Translations under genes and position numbers: made by a program
In this document: positions 19,299-28,942 of the stretch, piece after piece
Position numbering within the stretch: position 1 is the stretch's first letter
How the letters are laid out: every line of letters begins with the position of its first letter
The notes under the pieces: generated by a model
Databases searched by the model: none
What the model was told of the DNA's origin: nothing
The model's input: only the letters and a program-made list of their open reading frames with translations
DNA from: JAWKNZ01 sp041391425
GTDB lineage: Bacteria > Bdellovibrionota_B > Oligoflexia > Oligoflexales > JAWKNZ01
NCBI GenBank assembly: GCA_041391425.1
Contig: JAWKNZ010000004.1
Location: 124,001 to 188,000 of the forward strand
Reading direction: 5' to 3'
DNA: 64,000 bases

Positions 19299-20614
19299 CT
19301 AAAAATTAGTTTCGATCTCTTCTTCATCATATTCAATACTTTCAATTGAAAGTTCATTCAAATATTTAACGCTAGGGGATTTGTTATTGCTCTGGGAACG
19401 TTTATTGTTGATATCATGATGATTTTCTTTTGTTTTGGCAGAATTAACCTCTAATAGCTTATACGAAATTTCATCTAACTTGTTTTGAGCTTTTAAGAAC
19501 TCTCCCTTTGAATAGAATAACGATTGTTTTAGCCAGCCTTCTGCTTCTTTTGTTTTTTTCCAACGTAAATATGCAAGCCCAAGATTGAAGGCTACTCTAC
19601 CTTTAGTTAGAGGGTCGACAGCGTAAATTAAAGCATTGCGATACTGATCTACCCCTTGTTCAATGGTTCCAGAACGTACTGCTAATATGCCTTGTGAGTT
19701 AAGAAGGCTAACATAGGCTTTAGGGATGGCATCTTCGGCAATCCTAGCGATACTGGGTTCTATGGAATTAGAAAATTCTCTGCCTACTTTGGCCTGCAAA
19801 TTTTGATTGTCTATTTGTAAAGCCGTATCGAATTTGTGCTGAGCTTGTTGAAGGTCCAAAACAGTTAAATTAGCATCTCCTAGTAGGCATAAGCGATCTA
19901 AGTTTTTTGGAGAAAGGTATTGTGCTTGTTCTAAAACGTTTTTTGCAAGTCCAAAACGTTTGGTGTGTAGATAAACTTTAGCAAGTTGGTTCATGCCGAT
20001 TAATGAATCTGGTGTTGCTTCTAAAAAAAAGCTAAGAAGTTCTTCGGCAGCGGTGAACCTCTCATTGTGGATTAGAATTTTAGCAGCAGAAATAACTAAG
20101 GCATTGGGTTTAGGAGATTCTGTTATTAGTTGCCGAAGCATAAACAGGGACTGCGGTCCTTCAATTCCTATCTTGTCAAATGTACTTAATATCTCTTGTT
20201 TGGAGCTTTGATACCATTGTTCTTCTTTTAATAAATTTTCGATTGTATTTGCAAGATTTTTTAAAACAACCGGTTTTTGCAGCGATTCTGTGAGTGGAAA
20301 TTCTTCAAATAACTTAAGATCTTCATTTTCCAGAAGTCCAGAAATTATGAGTACTGGAGTTTCCGAATAGGCGTCATTTCTGCGAATTCTATTTAAGAGT
20401 GTTAAACCGTTGATTTTTGGAATATTCCAGTCGAGGATAATAAGACTAAATTTGCTTTCTCGATGGCTGCTAATTGTATTCCAAGCTTGTTCGCCATTGG
20501 TTTTAGGATCAATGATAGAGAAGTTTAATTGTATAAGTAATTTTCGAAGTGCCTTTCTAAATGTTGGATCATCATCAATTAATAACACGCTTTTTGATGC
20601 TGAATTTGTTTTCA
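19299..20614 (-). CDS. Response regulator with receiver and TPR domains
   Basis: Start chosen at the methionine of MKTNSASK (base 20614), with AGAGAG upstream and 11 bp after the preceding stop; a longer frame runs into the previous gene. Residues 10-130 are a receiver: DDD acidic pocket (VLLIDDDPTF), phospho-aspartate in LIILDWNIPKING, and the conserved lysine in LQKPV. The rest is tetratricopeptide repeats (LIGMNQLAKVYLHTKRFGLA, KGRVAFNLGLAYLRWKKTKEA) ending in a charged tail. There is no DNA-binding or enzymatic output, so it probably regulates through protein contacts. It converges on the AGD-motif scaffold gene, 34 bp away. Confidence 0.87.
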
Positions 20615-20625
20615 TTGAATCTCTC

Positions 20626-21090
20626 TTAACCAACAGATTGTTTTCCTGTTTTTGCATCAACCCAGTAGGCTTTTCCAAAGCCCTCTATAATTCTATATTG
20701 TTCGGCTTGAATTGAAAAAAAGCCAAAATTGAGCTCTTCAAAATATCTCTTGTGATCCGGATATTTTTGCATGTAGCCTTGCATATCATCTGAGATGCTA
20801 TCAGTTTTTGGTAAAAATGAAGCTTTTCCAACTAAGGCAAAGCGCCAAGTATTTTGAAAATTATCGGCGTTTTTTTCAAAAATAAAAAAACTACATTTTG
20901 AATTTGCTTTTAAATTTTTTGAGTGTTCAGCTAAATGGCTGATGAGAGTTGTCACTATACCAGCTTCATTAATATAAAAAGGAATTAGAGACGAAAATGG
21001 ATAGCCATCCATTTTTTGCGAATTTGAAGCTAAAATTGCATGGTCATAGCTTGAAAATTTACCAATAATTTTTTCGGTGCGTTTGTTCAT
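20626..21090 (-). CDS. Pyridoxamine 5'-phosphate oxidase-like / HugZ-type split-barrel protein
   Basis: A 154-residue flavin-reductase-like split barrel. Characteristic features are the N-terminal segment with ILASNSQKMDGYPFSSLIPFY, the next strand GIVTTLISHLAEHSKNLKANSKCSFFIFE, and the closing helix before FFSIQAEQYRIIEGFGKAYWVDA. The ISHLAEHxxNLxxNxKCS pattern is typical of the HugZ/HutZ branch, whose members bind or degrade heme; other branch members use flavin or F420. The C-terminal FGKAYWVD also occurs in HugZ proteins. No heme-uptake gene is next to it, so the substrate is open. Confidence 0.78.
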   Translation of the reverse strand: MNKRTEKIIGKFSSYDHAILASNSQKMDGYPFSSLIPFYINEAGIVTTLISHLAEHSKNLKANSKCSFFIFEKNADNFQNTWRFALVGKASFLPKTDSISDDMQGYMQKYPDHKRYFEELNFGFFSIQAEQYRIIEGFGKAYWVDAKTGKQSVG

Positions 21091-21317
21091 TGGGTGATTT
21101 TAACCTTTATTTTTCTAGAAAATTATAGTTTAGCTTTGTCATTTGGGCCTAGCACAGTCATCTCAAATTATTGACTAAAGTTTATTTTAGAGCGACTGGG
21201 GCTGCTGGAATGATCGGATCTTTTTACGGTTAACTTTAGATTATAAAATGGAGAATCCTGCTGCAGATAACAGGCTGTTATAGTATGGACTATCTAAGCG
21301 CAGAGAAATATACTAAT

Positions 21318-21486
21318 GGATCCGGGATCTGAAATTTTTTGAAAAACTGTAGTATTTTCACCAGATTCGAAGTTCAGCCGGGTGCTAGGCGCGAGGAGGA
21401 GGGAAACCGCAGTTTACATGTTGGTACATGAGGATTTCCTGACGACGAAGCAACGCTGCAACCGGCTAGAAATTCGGATCCGGGAT
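21318..21486 (+). repeat. Repeat family B, copy 4
   Basis: Same core as the other B copies. This copy shows an 11-bp direct repeat GGATCCGGGAT at both ends (21318-21328 and 21476-21486). That could be either a target duplication or the true terminus of the element. Confidence 0.85.
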
Positions 21487-21548
21487 GGATACTTATGACG
21501 AAATTTTTTCCAGCGCTGAGTTGGATTCATTCGTTTTTTTAGTTTTTG

Positions 21549-21713
21549 GTAACTATTCAGCGTATCTTCTTCCTTCAATATGTCGCTTGATACATCGTCA
21601 TCCTGAGTGAAGCGAAGGATCTCGAAATTGCGAAATAGATCCTTCTGCTTCACTCAGGATGACGGGCAGTCAAGGCTTTGAATCGATCAGATAAAAATAC
21701 GCTGAATAGTTAC
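21549..21713. repeat. Composite palindromic repeat, about 165 bp
   Basis: Outer arms GTAACTATTCAGCGTAT (21549-21565) and its exact reverse complement (21697-21713) enclose a second, larger hairpin. The inner arms are 21596-21622 (starting CGTCATCCTGAGTGAAGC) and 21637-21664 (ending CACTCAGGATGACG). The inner palindrome belongs to a type of sequence found dispersed in many bacterial genomes. It sits 62 bp from B copy 4, making a repeat island between two minus-strand genes. Confidence 0.8.
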
Positions 21714-21750
21714 AGTTTTTGAATGTAATAAGAAATGCATAAAGGTTATT

Positions 21751-23736
21751 TTAGGTCCTCTGAAATATCTCAGTATCGTGTTTAGAGTTTTGAATTCTAG
21801 TTAGCGAATTGGTGAGTTCATAGCCATTATTTGAATTTTTTATCTGTAGTTTATTCCAGCGAATTCCAAACGTATATGTCCCATTGGCATTGTGTAATGG
21901 AGCACAATGGATGTCATAAGGCGCTAACAGCTGTGTTGCAAAATCTAACTGATCGCGCGTAGCTTTATTTTCTAAGTTAAAATATTTTACTGAAGTATTT
22001 TTAAGAGTGAATACCAGGAAATTCCAATCATTTTTACATTTAAAATGGATATAGATATTTTTATTGTCGTAGTTAGTTTCACTGTTATAAATAGCTAATA
22101 TGATATGGTAAATTGCTGAAACCCAAATCGACTTATCGGTCTTATGATGAAAATTATGATTCGTTTGATCGCTGGAAAAATGCAGGTTTAAGTTTTTTAG
22201 GGAATAATTCATCGTTGCAATGTTACGTACAGAATTAATGATATCGTTTAGCTCTAATGGGAAATCTTTATCTGATTGATTTTCATTCGCCATTATAAGC
22301 CAGTGCTGTAGAAGCATAGATAAACTATCTGAATCTGATATTATTTTTTCTGCACACATTTGTGCGGCAAAGGCGTGGTCTGTAATGCTTTGACTGGCTG
22401 ATATAATTTCATTTAAGCTTGTATCGAGTAAATTAGTTTCGCCATCTAGGCTTTCGGTCTCTGAAAGTGAGCGTAAAAATTTTCTAGCACCTCTTGCGGC
22501 TATACCTTCTTGCCAATGTTGTAGCCTTTTAGTTAGGATTTTGCTGTTTTCAATAAAACCTATGTTAAATATGCTTAGTAAATCTGAAATTGCTTCTGAT
22601 ATAATATTCGAAGTCTGTAGCAGGCTGTCGTTTGTTTTCGCTATCTGGTTTTGAAGTGAAGATGATTTGCTTGTTTGTTTTAATGTCTTTTGAAGGCTGC
22701 TGATTTCTTGTTTTAAGTGTTTAATTTGACTGCTTAAATTAAAATTTTGTCGATCTGACAGCTCTTGTATGGCGGCTTTTTCTTTTATAAATAAGTTTAT
22801 TTTTTGCTTTATTTCTTCTATTTTTCCTTCAAATTTGAGGGAAGATTTATTATTTTTTATCTTATATTGATCTGATGATGGATGGATATTATCTGTCTTT
22901 TGATGTGTTTCATTTAGCATAGAAATCCAGTTGTAGAGATTTTCTAGCTTATTAGAATACAAGTTGATTTTTTTTATGGTTAAATATTGAGTAAAAAGTA
23001 ATGCCAGAAGAGTTGCTAGCAATAAAGCCAGGTAAAGAGAGTAGTTTTTCCCATTTTCTGATAAGAAAAATTTGGAAAATTTATTGATAAAAAAATTTGA
23101 AGTGTTATATGCAACTATAAACTTATCTTTGGGTTCTTTGCCTGTGAAAATTAAATACTGTTTTTGTTCAGATTCCTTCTTCTTATTTTGGTAGGATAGT
23201 CCTAATCCTATCCAAAGTGTAGCAAGATTTTTGAAATTGTCCATCCACACTTGATTTAAAACTAGCTGAGTATGAATGGTGAGTGCTGTATTACTGTCAA
23301 TATCAATAGATTTTGAATAAATTAGAATAGGAGTGTCGTATTTTTGTATGAGGTTAAATCCTTCTAATTTAGTAAGATCAAAGCAACTGGCAATGTTTCG
23401 TTTGGATATTTTTACTTCTTCAATGCTTTGGCAATCGCCTTTGACCAAGGTGATTGCATCAACAGATCCTTCATTTAAATAGGTTTGCAGAGTTTTTTTC
23501 AGCGAGTTTTCTTGCCCCCAATTTAGATTTAAAAATATGGTTTTATTAGTAGCAATTTGTTCGACAGTATTTGCGAGTTTAGCTTTGGAGAATTCCAATG
23601 CGCTTTGATGTAGCTCTTCTGCTTTCTTCAATTCAAAATTTCTAAATTGTAATTCTGAGCCTATGATGAAAGAAATTGAAGTCAATAATATGAGGGTAAA
23701 TACGATTAAAAAGAGCTTTTGTATGCCAAATTTCAT
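21751..23736 (-). CDS. Membrane sensor protein with coiled coil and degenerate ATPase-like C-terminus
   Basis: A 661-residue protein. Membrane helix 1 lies near residues 8-28 (LFLIVFTLILLTSISFIIG), followed by a periplasmic sensor region of about 190 residues and helix 2 near 235-255 (YLALLLATLLALLFTQYL). Next come a cytoplasmic coiled coil (about 310-380) and helical segments. The final 160 residues resemble a histidine kinase ATPase fold (ELNDIINSVRNIATMNYSLKNLNL, then IYHIILAIYNSETNYDNKN) but lack a recognisable N box, DxGxG motif and phospho-histidine. A signal-sensing pseudokinase is the best reading. It is separated from downstream genes by repeats. Confidence 0.65.
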   Translation of the reverse strand: MKFGIQKLFLIVFTLILLTSISFIIGSELQFRNFELKKAEELHQSALEFSKAKLANTVEQIATNKTIFLNLNWGQENSLKKTLQTYLNEGSVDAITLVKGDCQSIEEVKISKRNIASCFDLTKLEGFNLIQKYDTPILIYSKSIDIDSNTALTIHTQLVLNQVWMDNFKNLATLWIGLGLSYQNKKKESEQKQYLIFTGKEPKDKFIVAYNTSNFFINKFSKFFLSENGKNYSLYLALLLATLLALLFTQYLTIKKINLYSNKLENLYNWISMLNETHQKTDNIHPSSDQYKIKNNKSSLKFEGKIEEIKQKINLFIKEKAAIQELSDRQNFNLSSQIKHLKQEISSLQKTLKQTSKSSSLQNQIAKTNDSLLQTSNIISEAISDLLSIFNIGFIENSKILTKRLQHWQEGIAARGARKFLRSLSETESLDGETNLLDTSLNEIISASQSITDHAFAAQMCAEKIISDSDSLSMLLQHWLIMANENQSDKDFPLELNDIINSVRNIATMNYSLKNLNLHFSSDQTNHNFHHKTDKSIWVSAIYHIILAIYNSETNYDNKNIYIHFKCKNDWNFLVFTLKNTSVKYFNLENKATRDQLDFATQLLAPYDIHCAPLHNANGTYTFGIRWNKLQIKNSNNGYELTNSLTRIQNSKHDTEIFQRT

Positions 23737-24003
23737 CAGTTAACCTGTTATAGTTGCAGTTAAAATTAATGAATTGTATATTGATATTATACCAGATCGA
23801 GGCCAATGGCCTATGTATAAATGTATCAAAAATTTCTAATTATAGTGAAAAATGAGTTTAGTCATTGGTTTAGGTGGCAGTGTCGTATAGAATATTGTGT
23901 TGGATCAAATGACGTATCTATGTGGAATGCGTATGTATAGAATCTGTTTGATAAATGCTTTATTAAAATTTAATGTAAGATCTCTCAATAACACATTAGG
24001 TAA

Positions 24004-24043
24004 CAATATTATATAAAATTATTTTCAATTTTATATAATATTG
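24004..24043. terminator. A+T-rich perfect inverted repeat downstream of the minus-strand lipoprotein gene
   Basis: CAATATTATATAAAATT (24004-24020) pairs exactly with 24027-24043 around a six-base loop. It lies 17 bp after the stop at 24060, where a terminator is expected, but the stem is almost all A/T and no separate U tract follows. Confidence 0.45.
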
Positions 24044-24059
24044 GTTGCAATTGATCGAG

Positions 24060-25511
24060 TTATTCATCTATTCCTTGTATATTTTCTGTTTTTACCCAGA
24101 CTTCTTCGTGTACTCTACCGTCTGTGGTGATGCATGACTCTGCCATGGCATCCATGTCCGGCTCGTGTATGAGGACTTTAGTCCATGCCTCACCTTTATT
24201 TTCCAAAATAGTCAATAGCACTGCATTTGGGATATTGCAGGCATTGTCGGCAACATCTTTAGGTTCTGTGAATGCTTTCACTGTATGCCCCTCATTATTC
24301 ATGACAGTATAGCGGAATAGTTTTTTGGGAGATATTTGTGTGAAAAAATCTTCTATTCTTTGTTGGAGCTCGTGGCGATGACTATCTTGTGCAAATGGAA
24401 AATTTTTTAATATATTGAGAACGTTTTCCTTTTTTGTAAGTACCTCGGCTATAATCTTTTGTAATAAAGAATTATCAAAATACGGTCTTAATAGTTTTTG
24501 ACCGTAAAACTGTAACTCTAGTTGGCTCGAGGTACCATCCGGATACTTAGATGAAGGTTCAGGCGGAAATTCATTGTATGGAGGAAAGTATGGTGAAGAG
24601 GGCGGAGGATTGACAAGGAAGCCGATGTCGAAATCAAATGCGACTGGAATGTAGATGGTTTCATTTGTAGAAGGCGTCAGCCCATTATTTTATGGTATTA
24701 ACAAAGTATTTGCATATCCATTTCGATCGCCTCGGCCTGGAGGTACGCCAAAAAGGAAGTCTGTATTTCCTGCGAATAACTCTTGCAATAGAACTAAAAT
24801 CCAATCACGTTTGTTGATATGCTCTCTTTTAATTTCTGAATCAGATTTATGTTGGTCATCAATATAGTCTGAACTGATTGAATTTATTCTTTTGGCTACG
24901 TTTTTCTTAGTCTCCATAAGACATGCATAATGGGTCTCCTCACTGGTATGATCGCCGAGGTTGTCTTGATAGGTTATTATAGCTGGTCGAACTTTAAAAT
25001 GTGGAGCTCCGATTGCTTCTGCAAATTTGTATATAAAGCATTCTTTCATATAGATACCTTGATATTCAGGATCACTTTTGCAATGGGTTAAAATTTGAAA
25101 TTTCCCTAGATTTTCTAATGGTGTTCCGCGCCCTCGATCTACTTGTGGCGAGTTGAAGTTTTTAATATCTACTTTAATTCCAGGGATATCACAGAAACCA
25201 CGCCTTGCCCCACCTTTAAAATTGAGATTGCTTGAGAAGGAAAATGGTTTGCCGTCAGAATTTACGCCAGTCAAGTTACCCACAAAATTTTCATCTTTAG
25301 AATCATCTGCGCTTATTTTTAGAGCAGTATCAAAGTCTGCATTTATTGTAATCTTTAGCGGCTCTAGTTCATCAAATATTTTAGTTTTATCCTCATTATT
25401 TGATTTATCTTCGCTTATTGAAGATGAGTTGTCTGAAACAGTGATAGAGTGCTTGTGCCGGCAGGCCGACGAAAGGCTAATAATAATCATGCTGTATATA
25501 TAAATTTTCAT
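24060..25511 (-). pseudogene. CotH-like lipoprotein interrupted by one in-frame TAA
   Basis: Start at MKIYIYSMIIISLSSAC (base 25511; GGAGAG upstream), a lipoprotein signal with lipobox SSAC. The frame stops at TAA 24690-24692 but continues in the same frame without another stop to TAA at 24060. Segments on both sides fit one family: FKGGARRGFCDIPGIKVDIK, ILTHCKSDPEYQGIYMKE and LFAGNTDFLFG before the stop, and IYIPVAFDFDIGFLVN after it. These blocks recall the CotH-like proteins of Gram-negative surface systems (R-x-G..C..PP, GNTDW, P-DFD). The stop falls inside the conserved region, so the 280-residue product would lack the DFD part. One nonsense change (or readthrough) explains it. Confidence 0.75.
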
Positions 25512-25557
25512 TAGTCTCTCCAAGTTTTGCTTAGCGTAAAAAGAGCTAAGCAATTAT

Positions 25558-26146
25558 AAGCGTATAATGCGTATTGTTTCGATAAATATTATATGGTTCT
25601 TGCGGGGCTGATAGCAAGGAAATATCTAATATTTAGAATATGATTCAAGATAATTTTTCAAAATCTTGTGATCAGATTTATGGAATGTCTTTAATAAATA
25701 TTCCTGATTTACACTGTATATCTTAGATATAGGTGTAATAAGGTATAGATTCATCGTTTTTCTAATACCTGCTATGTATTCCAGAACTCGGAGGAATACG
25801 ATCTTATTATGATTCTAAATGTGCTGTTGATGGTTTTGACACTCATTTAGAAATATAGACAAATTTGTCGAGATTTAACCATTTCTACTGAGTTTTTAAC
25901 CTTTCTAAAATCCCCAATAGGCATTCAAACAGGAATTGCTATGTCCAAGTGTATACCTGGAGTGCATACTCATTTCTTTCGTAATTTCAATTTGTTATCT
26001 AATCTATTTTTAAGCCGTTTTTTCTGAGTGTTCATTAGATGTAAATATCTGGACAAAATTGGCATCTTAGAAGGTAAGTTTGCAGTAGATCAATTGTATG
26101 GAGGGATACAGTGTCCAGCCAATTTTATCTAAGAAAGGAAAAAGAA
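25558..26146. other. Intergenic region between divergent lipoprotein genes
   Basis: About 590 A+T-rich bases without a credible ORF. It contains a 12-bp perfect palindrome GACAAATTTGTC at 25858-25869, which could be an operator, but no repeat of it was noticed. Promoters for both flanking genes are expected here. Confidence 0.35.
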
Positions 26147-26647
26147 ATGAAAGCTAAAATTACAGTGATTTTTACAATTCTAATGGCTTTGTCAGCATGT
26201 GGTAGTTCTCAAGAAACGTCTGCAATTCATAACCCAGATAAATCTCAGATAAAGGAATCTGAAGTAAGCGTTCAAAATGAAAAACCTTTGAAAGAGTTTT
26301 CCAATACTGACATTCTTGGAAGTTTACAAGTTAGTAAAACTGTTCTCTTGGTTGGTAATATTCAATATGAAGAAGATTGCATTCGAGCTGATCATAAAGA
26401 TGGATGTTTACGAGTCGTTGTGCAGAAGGGAGATGAATCTGGCAATATTAAATACATAGATCGTAGCTTTCGCAATAATTCGGGAGCAGAGTTTAACTTA
26501 ATAAGAGATGGAGAATTCCTAAAGTTTCGATTGTGGTACAATAGTACAGATAGTATCGAACTTAATGATAATGCACTGGTAGCCATTGTTGCGAAATTAG
26601 ACGGTCCTACTGTTACAAGAATTTATAAAATTGAGAATATTAAATAA
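26147..26647 (+). CDS. Hypothetical lipoprotein, 166 residues
   Basis: Start chosen at ATG 26147 (AAAGGAAAAAG upstream) because it begins a clean lipoprotein signal MKAKITVIFTILMALSAC with lipobox LSAC. After a 45-residue polar linker comes a compact beta-rich domain (VLLVGNIQYEEDCIRADHKDGCLRVVV, LVAIVAKLDGPTVTRIYKI). Two cysteines (EEDCIRADHKDGCLR) may pair. No family is recognised. It is upstream of, and may be transcribed with, the metalloprotease and the TIGR02147 gene, separated by a hairpin. Confidence 0.72.
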   Translation: MKAKITVIFTILMALSACGSSQETSAIHNPDKSQIKESEVSVQNEKPLKEFSNTDILGSLQVSKTVLLVGNIQYEEDCIRADHKDGCLRVVVQKGDESGNIKYIDRSFRNNSGAEFNLIRDGEFLKFRLWYNSTDSIELNDNALVAIVAKLDGPTVTRIYKIENIK

Positions 26648-26711
26648 TTTAGAAGAATGGCTATGATTGATAGTCTAGAAATTGATAGTTTTTTAATGAT
26701 ATAATTAGGAT

Positions 26712-26756
26712 AAAGAAGATTTATCGGACTCAATAAAAGTTCGATAAATCTTCTTT
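26712..26756. terminator. Strong hairpin between lipoprotein and metalloprotease genes
   Basis: The 19-base arms AAAGAAGATTTATCGGACT (26712-26730) and 26738-26756 pair with one mismatch around a seven-base loop. It could end the lipoprotein transcript or attenuate expression of the protease gene that starts 23 bp later. Confidence 0.55.
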
Positions 26757-26778
26757 ATTCTAACCGGAGAAAGTAGAG

Positions 26779-28131
26779 ATGATTAGATTTGCCATTGCTA
26801 TATTTGTAATGTTGACTTTACAGTGTAAAGAAATTCCCAGTGATCAGGTCTCGTCGGGAAAAGGTGGCGTGAATGACGGTGATAGCGGAGGAGATTTGGT
26901 CAATGGTAATCCATGGTTTGTTGAAAATAGATCTTATACTTATTGTGTTCAATATGGTGATGAAAGTATTTTCTCTCGAGATTTGGTGTCAGCAGTAAAA
27001 TTGATCAATGATGCCTTAAATGACTGGATAAATACTATAAAACTATTGAAAAATGATGGAGGATCTAGTGATCTTGGAGGGTTGAATCATCTTGAGCTTG
27101 CGACTGATTTTAAACTGAAAAATGAATGTGATGAAAATACAGATCTTATTTTTACTTTAGGTATTAAAACACCAGCTATTTCCACTTATATTGATTTGCT
27201 TAGTAAGAAAGATCCTGTTGTTTTTTCCATGCCGAGATCGATGGCATTGCCCAGAACATTAATTAGCCAAGATAAACCTAGTATGAAGGGGGATATTTGG
27301 TTGAGTCCAGATCGCCCTACCCAAAGCGGGGACAAGCAAGACTTCTGGTCAGACGATATGGTGTTTTTCAATACTATACTTCATGAGCTGGGGCATGTTT
27401 TTGGATTTGGTCATGATACAAGCGTTTTAATGGCTGAGAATTTGGTTGAGTTCCTAGTAAAAAGGGGTAAGGGGCTTTGGAATCGTCGCAGTAAATTGTC
27501 TTCTAAGTTTTATTTAGGTGATAGGCCTTTTGCTATGAGCGAAGATAAGAAGTGTTGGCACGCTTTCTTTGCATTTGATCCAACTATAGGGGGTGCGAGT
27601 GGTTTTCAATCTTATCCGCAACTATATAATGCATTCGGGATAGCACCTCCCCAAGACAATCATAAGTGGCAGATATGTACTACGTATACCGGTAATCATT
27701 CATGGAGCGGTAATGTTAGTCACCCTTTCAAAGCAAAGCTTCCTTTAGATCACTTTCGTTTAGAGATTAAGTCAGAAGATGCAAAATCTTTGAAGATAGC
27801 AGAGTTTGTTGGACGAACCGAGAAGGTAATGCGAAGGATTCTTGGAAGGTATCCGGGAACTTTTCAAGATACATTTAAAGGCGGTACCTTTGAAAGGATA
27901 TTTCAGGTAGTTTTTGGCGAATTTTTACTTAATCAATCTGCAATTGGGCTTATTTCGTATGATGGACAGGAATTTCCTGCAATTATGAGAGAGGGGCCGT
28001 TACAGACAACTCAAAGTCTTATGGTGTTTTATAGAAATAACTGGGAAGAAATTCAACTTTCTCCTTCTTCATTCCGGGATTATCAGGATGTGATAGGCGC
28101 TTGGATGGAGAGAGAAGAAGTAGGACTATGA
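26779..28131 (+). CDS. Metzincin-type zinc metalloprotease lipoprotein
   Basis: A 450-residue exported protease. MIRFAIAIFVMLTLQC is a lipoprotein signal with lipobox LTLQC, so it is probably anchored outside. The zinc motif HELGHVFGFGHD (about residues 202-213) is a full HExxHxxGxxH with E203 as catalytic base, and a downstream methionine can serve as the Met-turn (VLMAEN). This fits matrixin/astacin-like metzincins. The 180-residue C-terminal region is not recognised. GGAGAAAG precedes the start. Only one base separates its stop from the start of the TIGR02147 gene, so the two form a tight operon. Confidence 0.85.
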   Translation: MIRFAIAIFVMLTLQCKEIPSDQVSSGKGGVNDGDSGGDLVNGNPWFVENRSYTYCVQYGDESIFSRDLVSAVKLINDALNDWINTIKLLKNDGGSSDLGGLNHLELATDFKLKNECDENTDLIFTLGIKTPAISTYIDLLSKKDPVVFSMPRSMALPRTLISQDKPSMKGDIWLSPDRPTQSGDKQDFWSDDMVFFNTILHELGHVFGFGHDTSVLMAENLVEFLVKRGKGLWNRRSKLSSKFYLGDRPFAMSEDKKCWHAFFAFDPTIGGASGFQSYPQLYNAFGIAPPQDNHKWQICTTYTGNHSWSGNVSHPFKAKLPLDHFRLEIKSEDAKSLKIAEFVGRTEKVMRRILGRYPGTFQDTFKGGTFERIFQVVFGEFLLNQSAIGLISYDGQEFPAIMREGPLQTTQSLMVFYRNNWEEIQLSPSSFRDYQDVIGAWMEREEVGL

Positions 28132-28132
28132 A

Positions 28133-28942
28133 ATGACATTCCCCTCTATTATTGATTATGATGATCCGATTGCATATTTGTCTGATCTTGTTCAGTTCAA
28201 TCGTGAACAAGTAGGCTTGAGTTTTCGAGCATTATCTAAGGCTGCTGGGTTTAAGAGTCCGAATTATATCCAACGCATTCTTAGGAAAGAAAAAAAGTTG
28301 TCTATATCGACTGCAGAGAAGTTGGGACGTGCTCTCGGCCTCTCGGCAGATGAAAACAAGTATCTAGTACTTTTGACTAAAACTTTCGAAACTTACGAAG
28401 AGAAAGGACTTATAGAGAAAGAGGAGCTAATACAGCTCAAAAGACGGCTCAATGATAAATTGATAAAAACTGAAAGTATTTATTCTAGCTGGCTTCACGG
28501 TATCGTTTGGGAACTTGGAGCGCAGGAAGGGTTTGTGCCGAACGCAGCATATGTTCAGTCGAAGCTGCGAGTTCCAGCTTCAATTCAGAAGATCGATGAG
28601 TCGATTGAGTTCCTATTTAAGCAGGGCTTTCTTGTTCAGACAAGTGAAGATAAGGTAGAGCAGCGTCCTATTAGATTTTTACCATACAACGATAAGAAAC
28701 GAATTATGGAAATTCAAGAGAATCATAGAACATTTCTTGAGATGGCCCGTCACCGAGTTGCTGACGATCTTAAGGATAGGGCTTTTCAGGGGCTTACAAT
28801 TGGTATACCTTCGGATAAAATGAAAGAGATAAAAGGAAGATTGAAAGATTTTATCCAATTGTTAAATATAGAATATTCTGATCTCCCTAAGTCAAGTGAA
28901 ATTATTCGTGTTCAACTTTGTGCTTATAAGCTGACTAAATAG
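28133..28942 (+). CDS. TIGR02147-family regulatory protein
   Basis: A 269-residue protein of the TIGR02147 / DUF4423 family, known mainly from Fibrobacter and predatory or marine deltaproteobacterial relatives. The N-terminal third is a helix-turn-helix of XRE type (LSFRALSKAAGFKSPNYIQRIL, then KKLSISTAEKLGRALGL). The remainder is the family's helical and ferredoxin-like part (QKIDESIEFLFKQGFLV; RAFQGLTIGIPSDKMKEIKGRLKDFIQLL). It should bind DNA, and its position 2 bp after a secreted metalloprotease gene suggests it controls that gene or its partner lipoprotein. A second family member is at 56597. Confidence 0.88.
   Translation: MTFPSIIDYDDPIAYLSDLVQFNREQVGLSFRALSKAAGFKSPNYIQRILRKEKKLSISTAEKLGRALGLSADENKYLVLLTKTFETYEEKGLIEKEELIQLKRRLNDKLIKTESIYSSWLHGIVWELGAQEGFVPNAAYVQSKLRVPASIQKIDESIEFLFKQGFLVQTSEDKVEQRPIRFLPYNDKKRIMEIQENHRTFLEMARHRVADDLKDRAFQGLTIGIPSDKMKEIKGRLKDFIQLLNIEYSDLPKSSEIIRVQLCAYKLTK

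Noticed and set aside
21414..21653. A 79-codon minus-strand ORF
   Set aside because: It spans a B copy and the composite palindrome.
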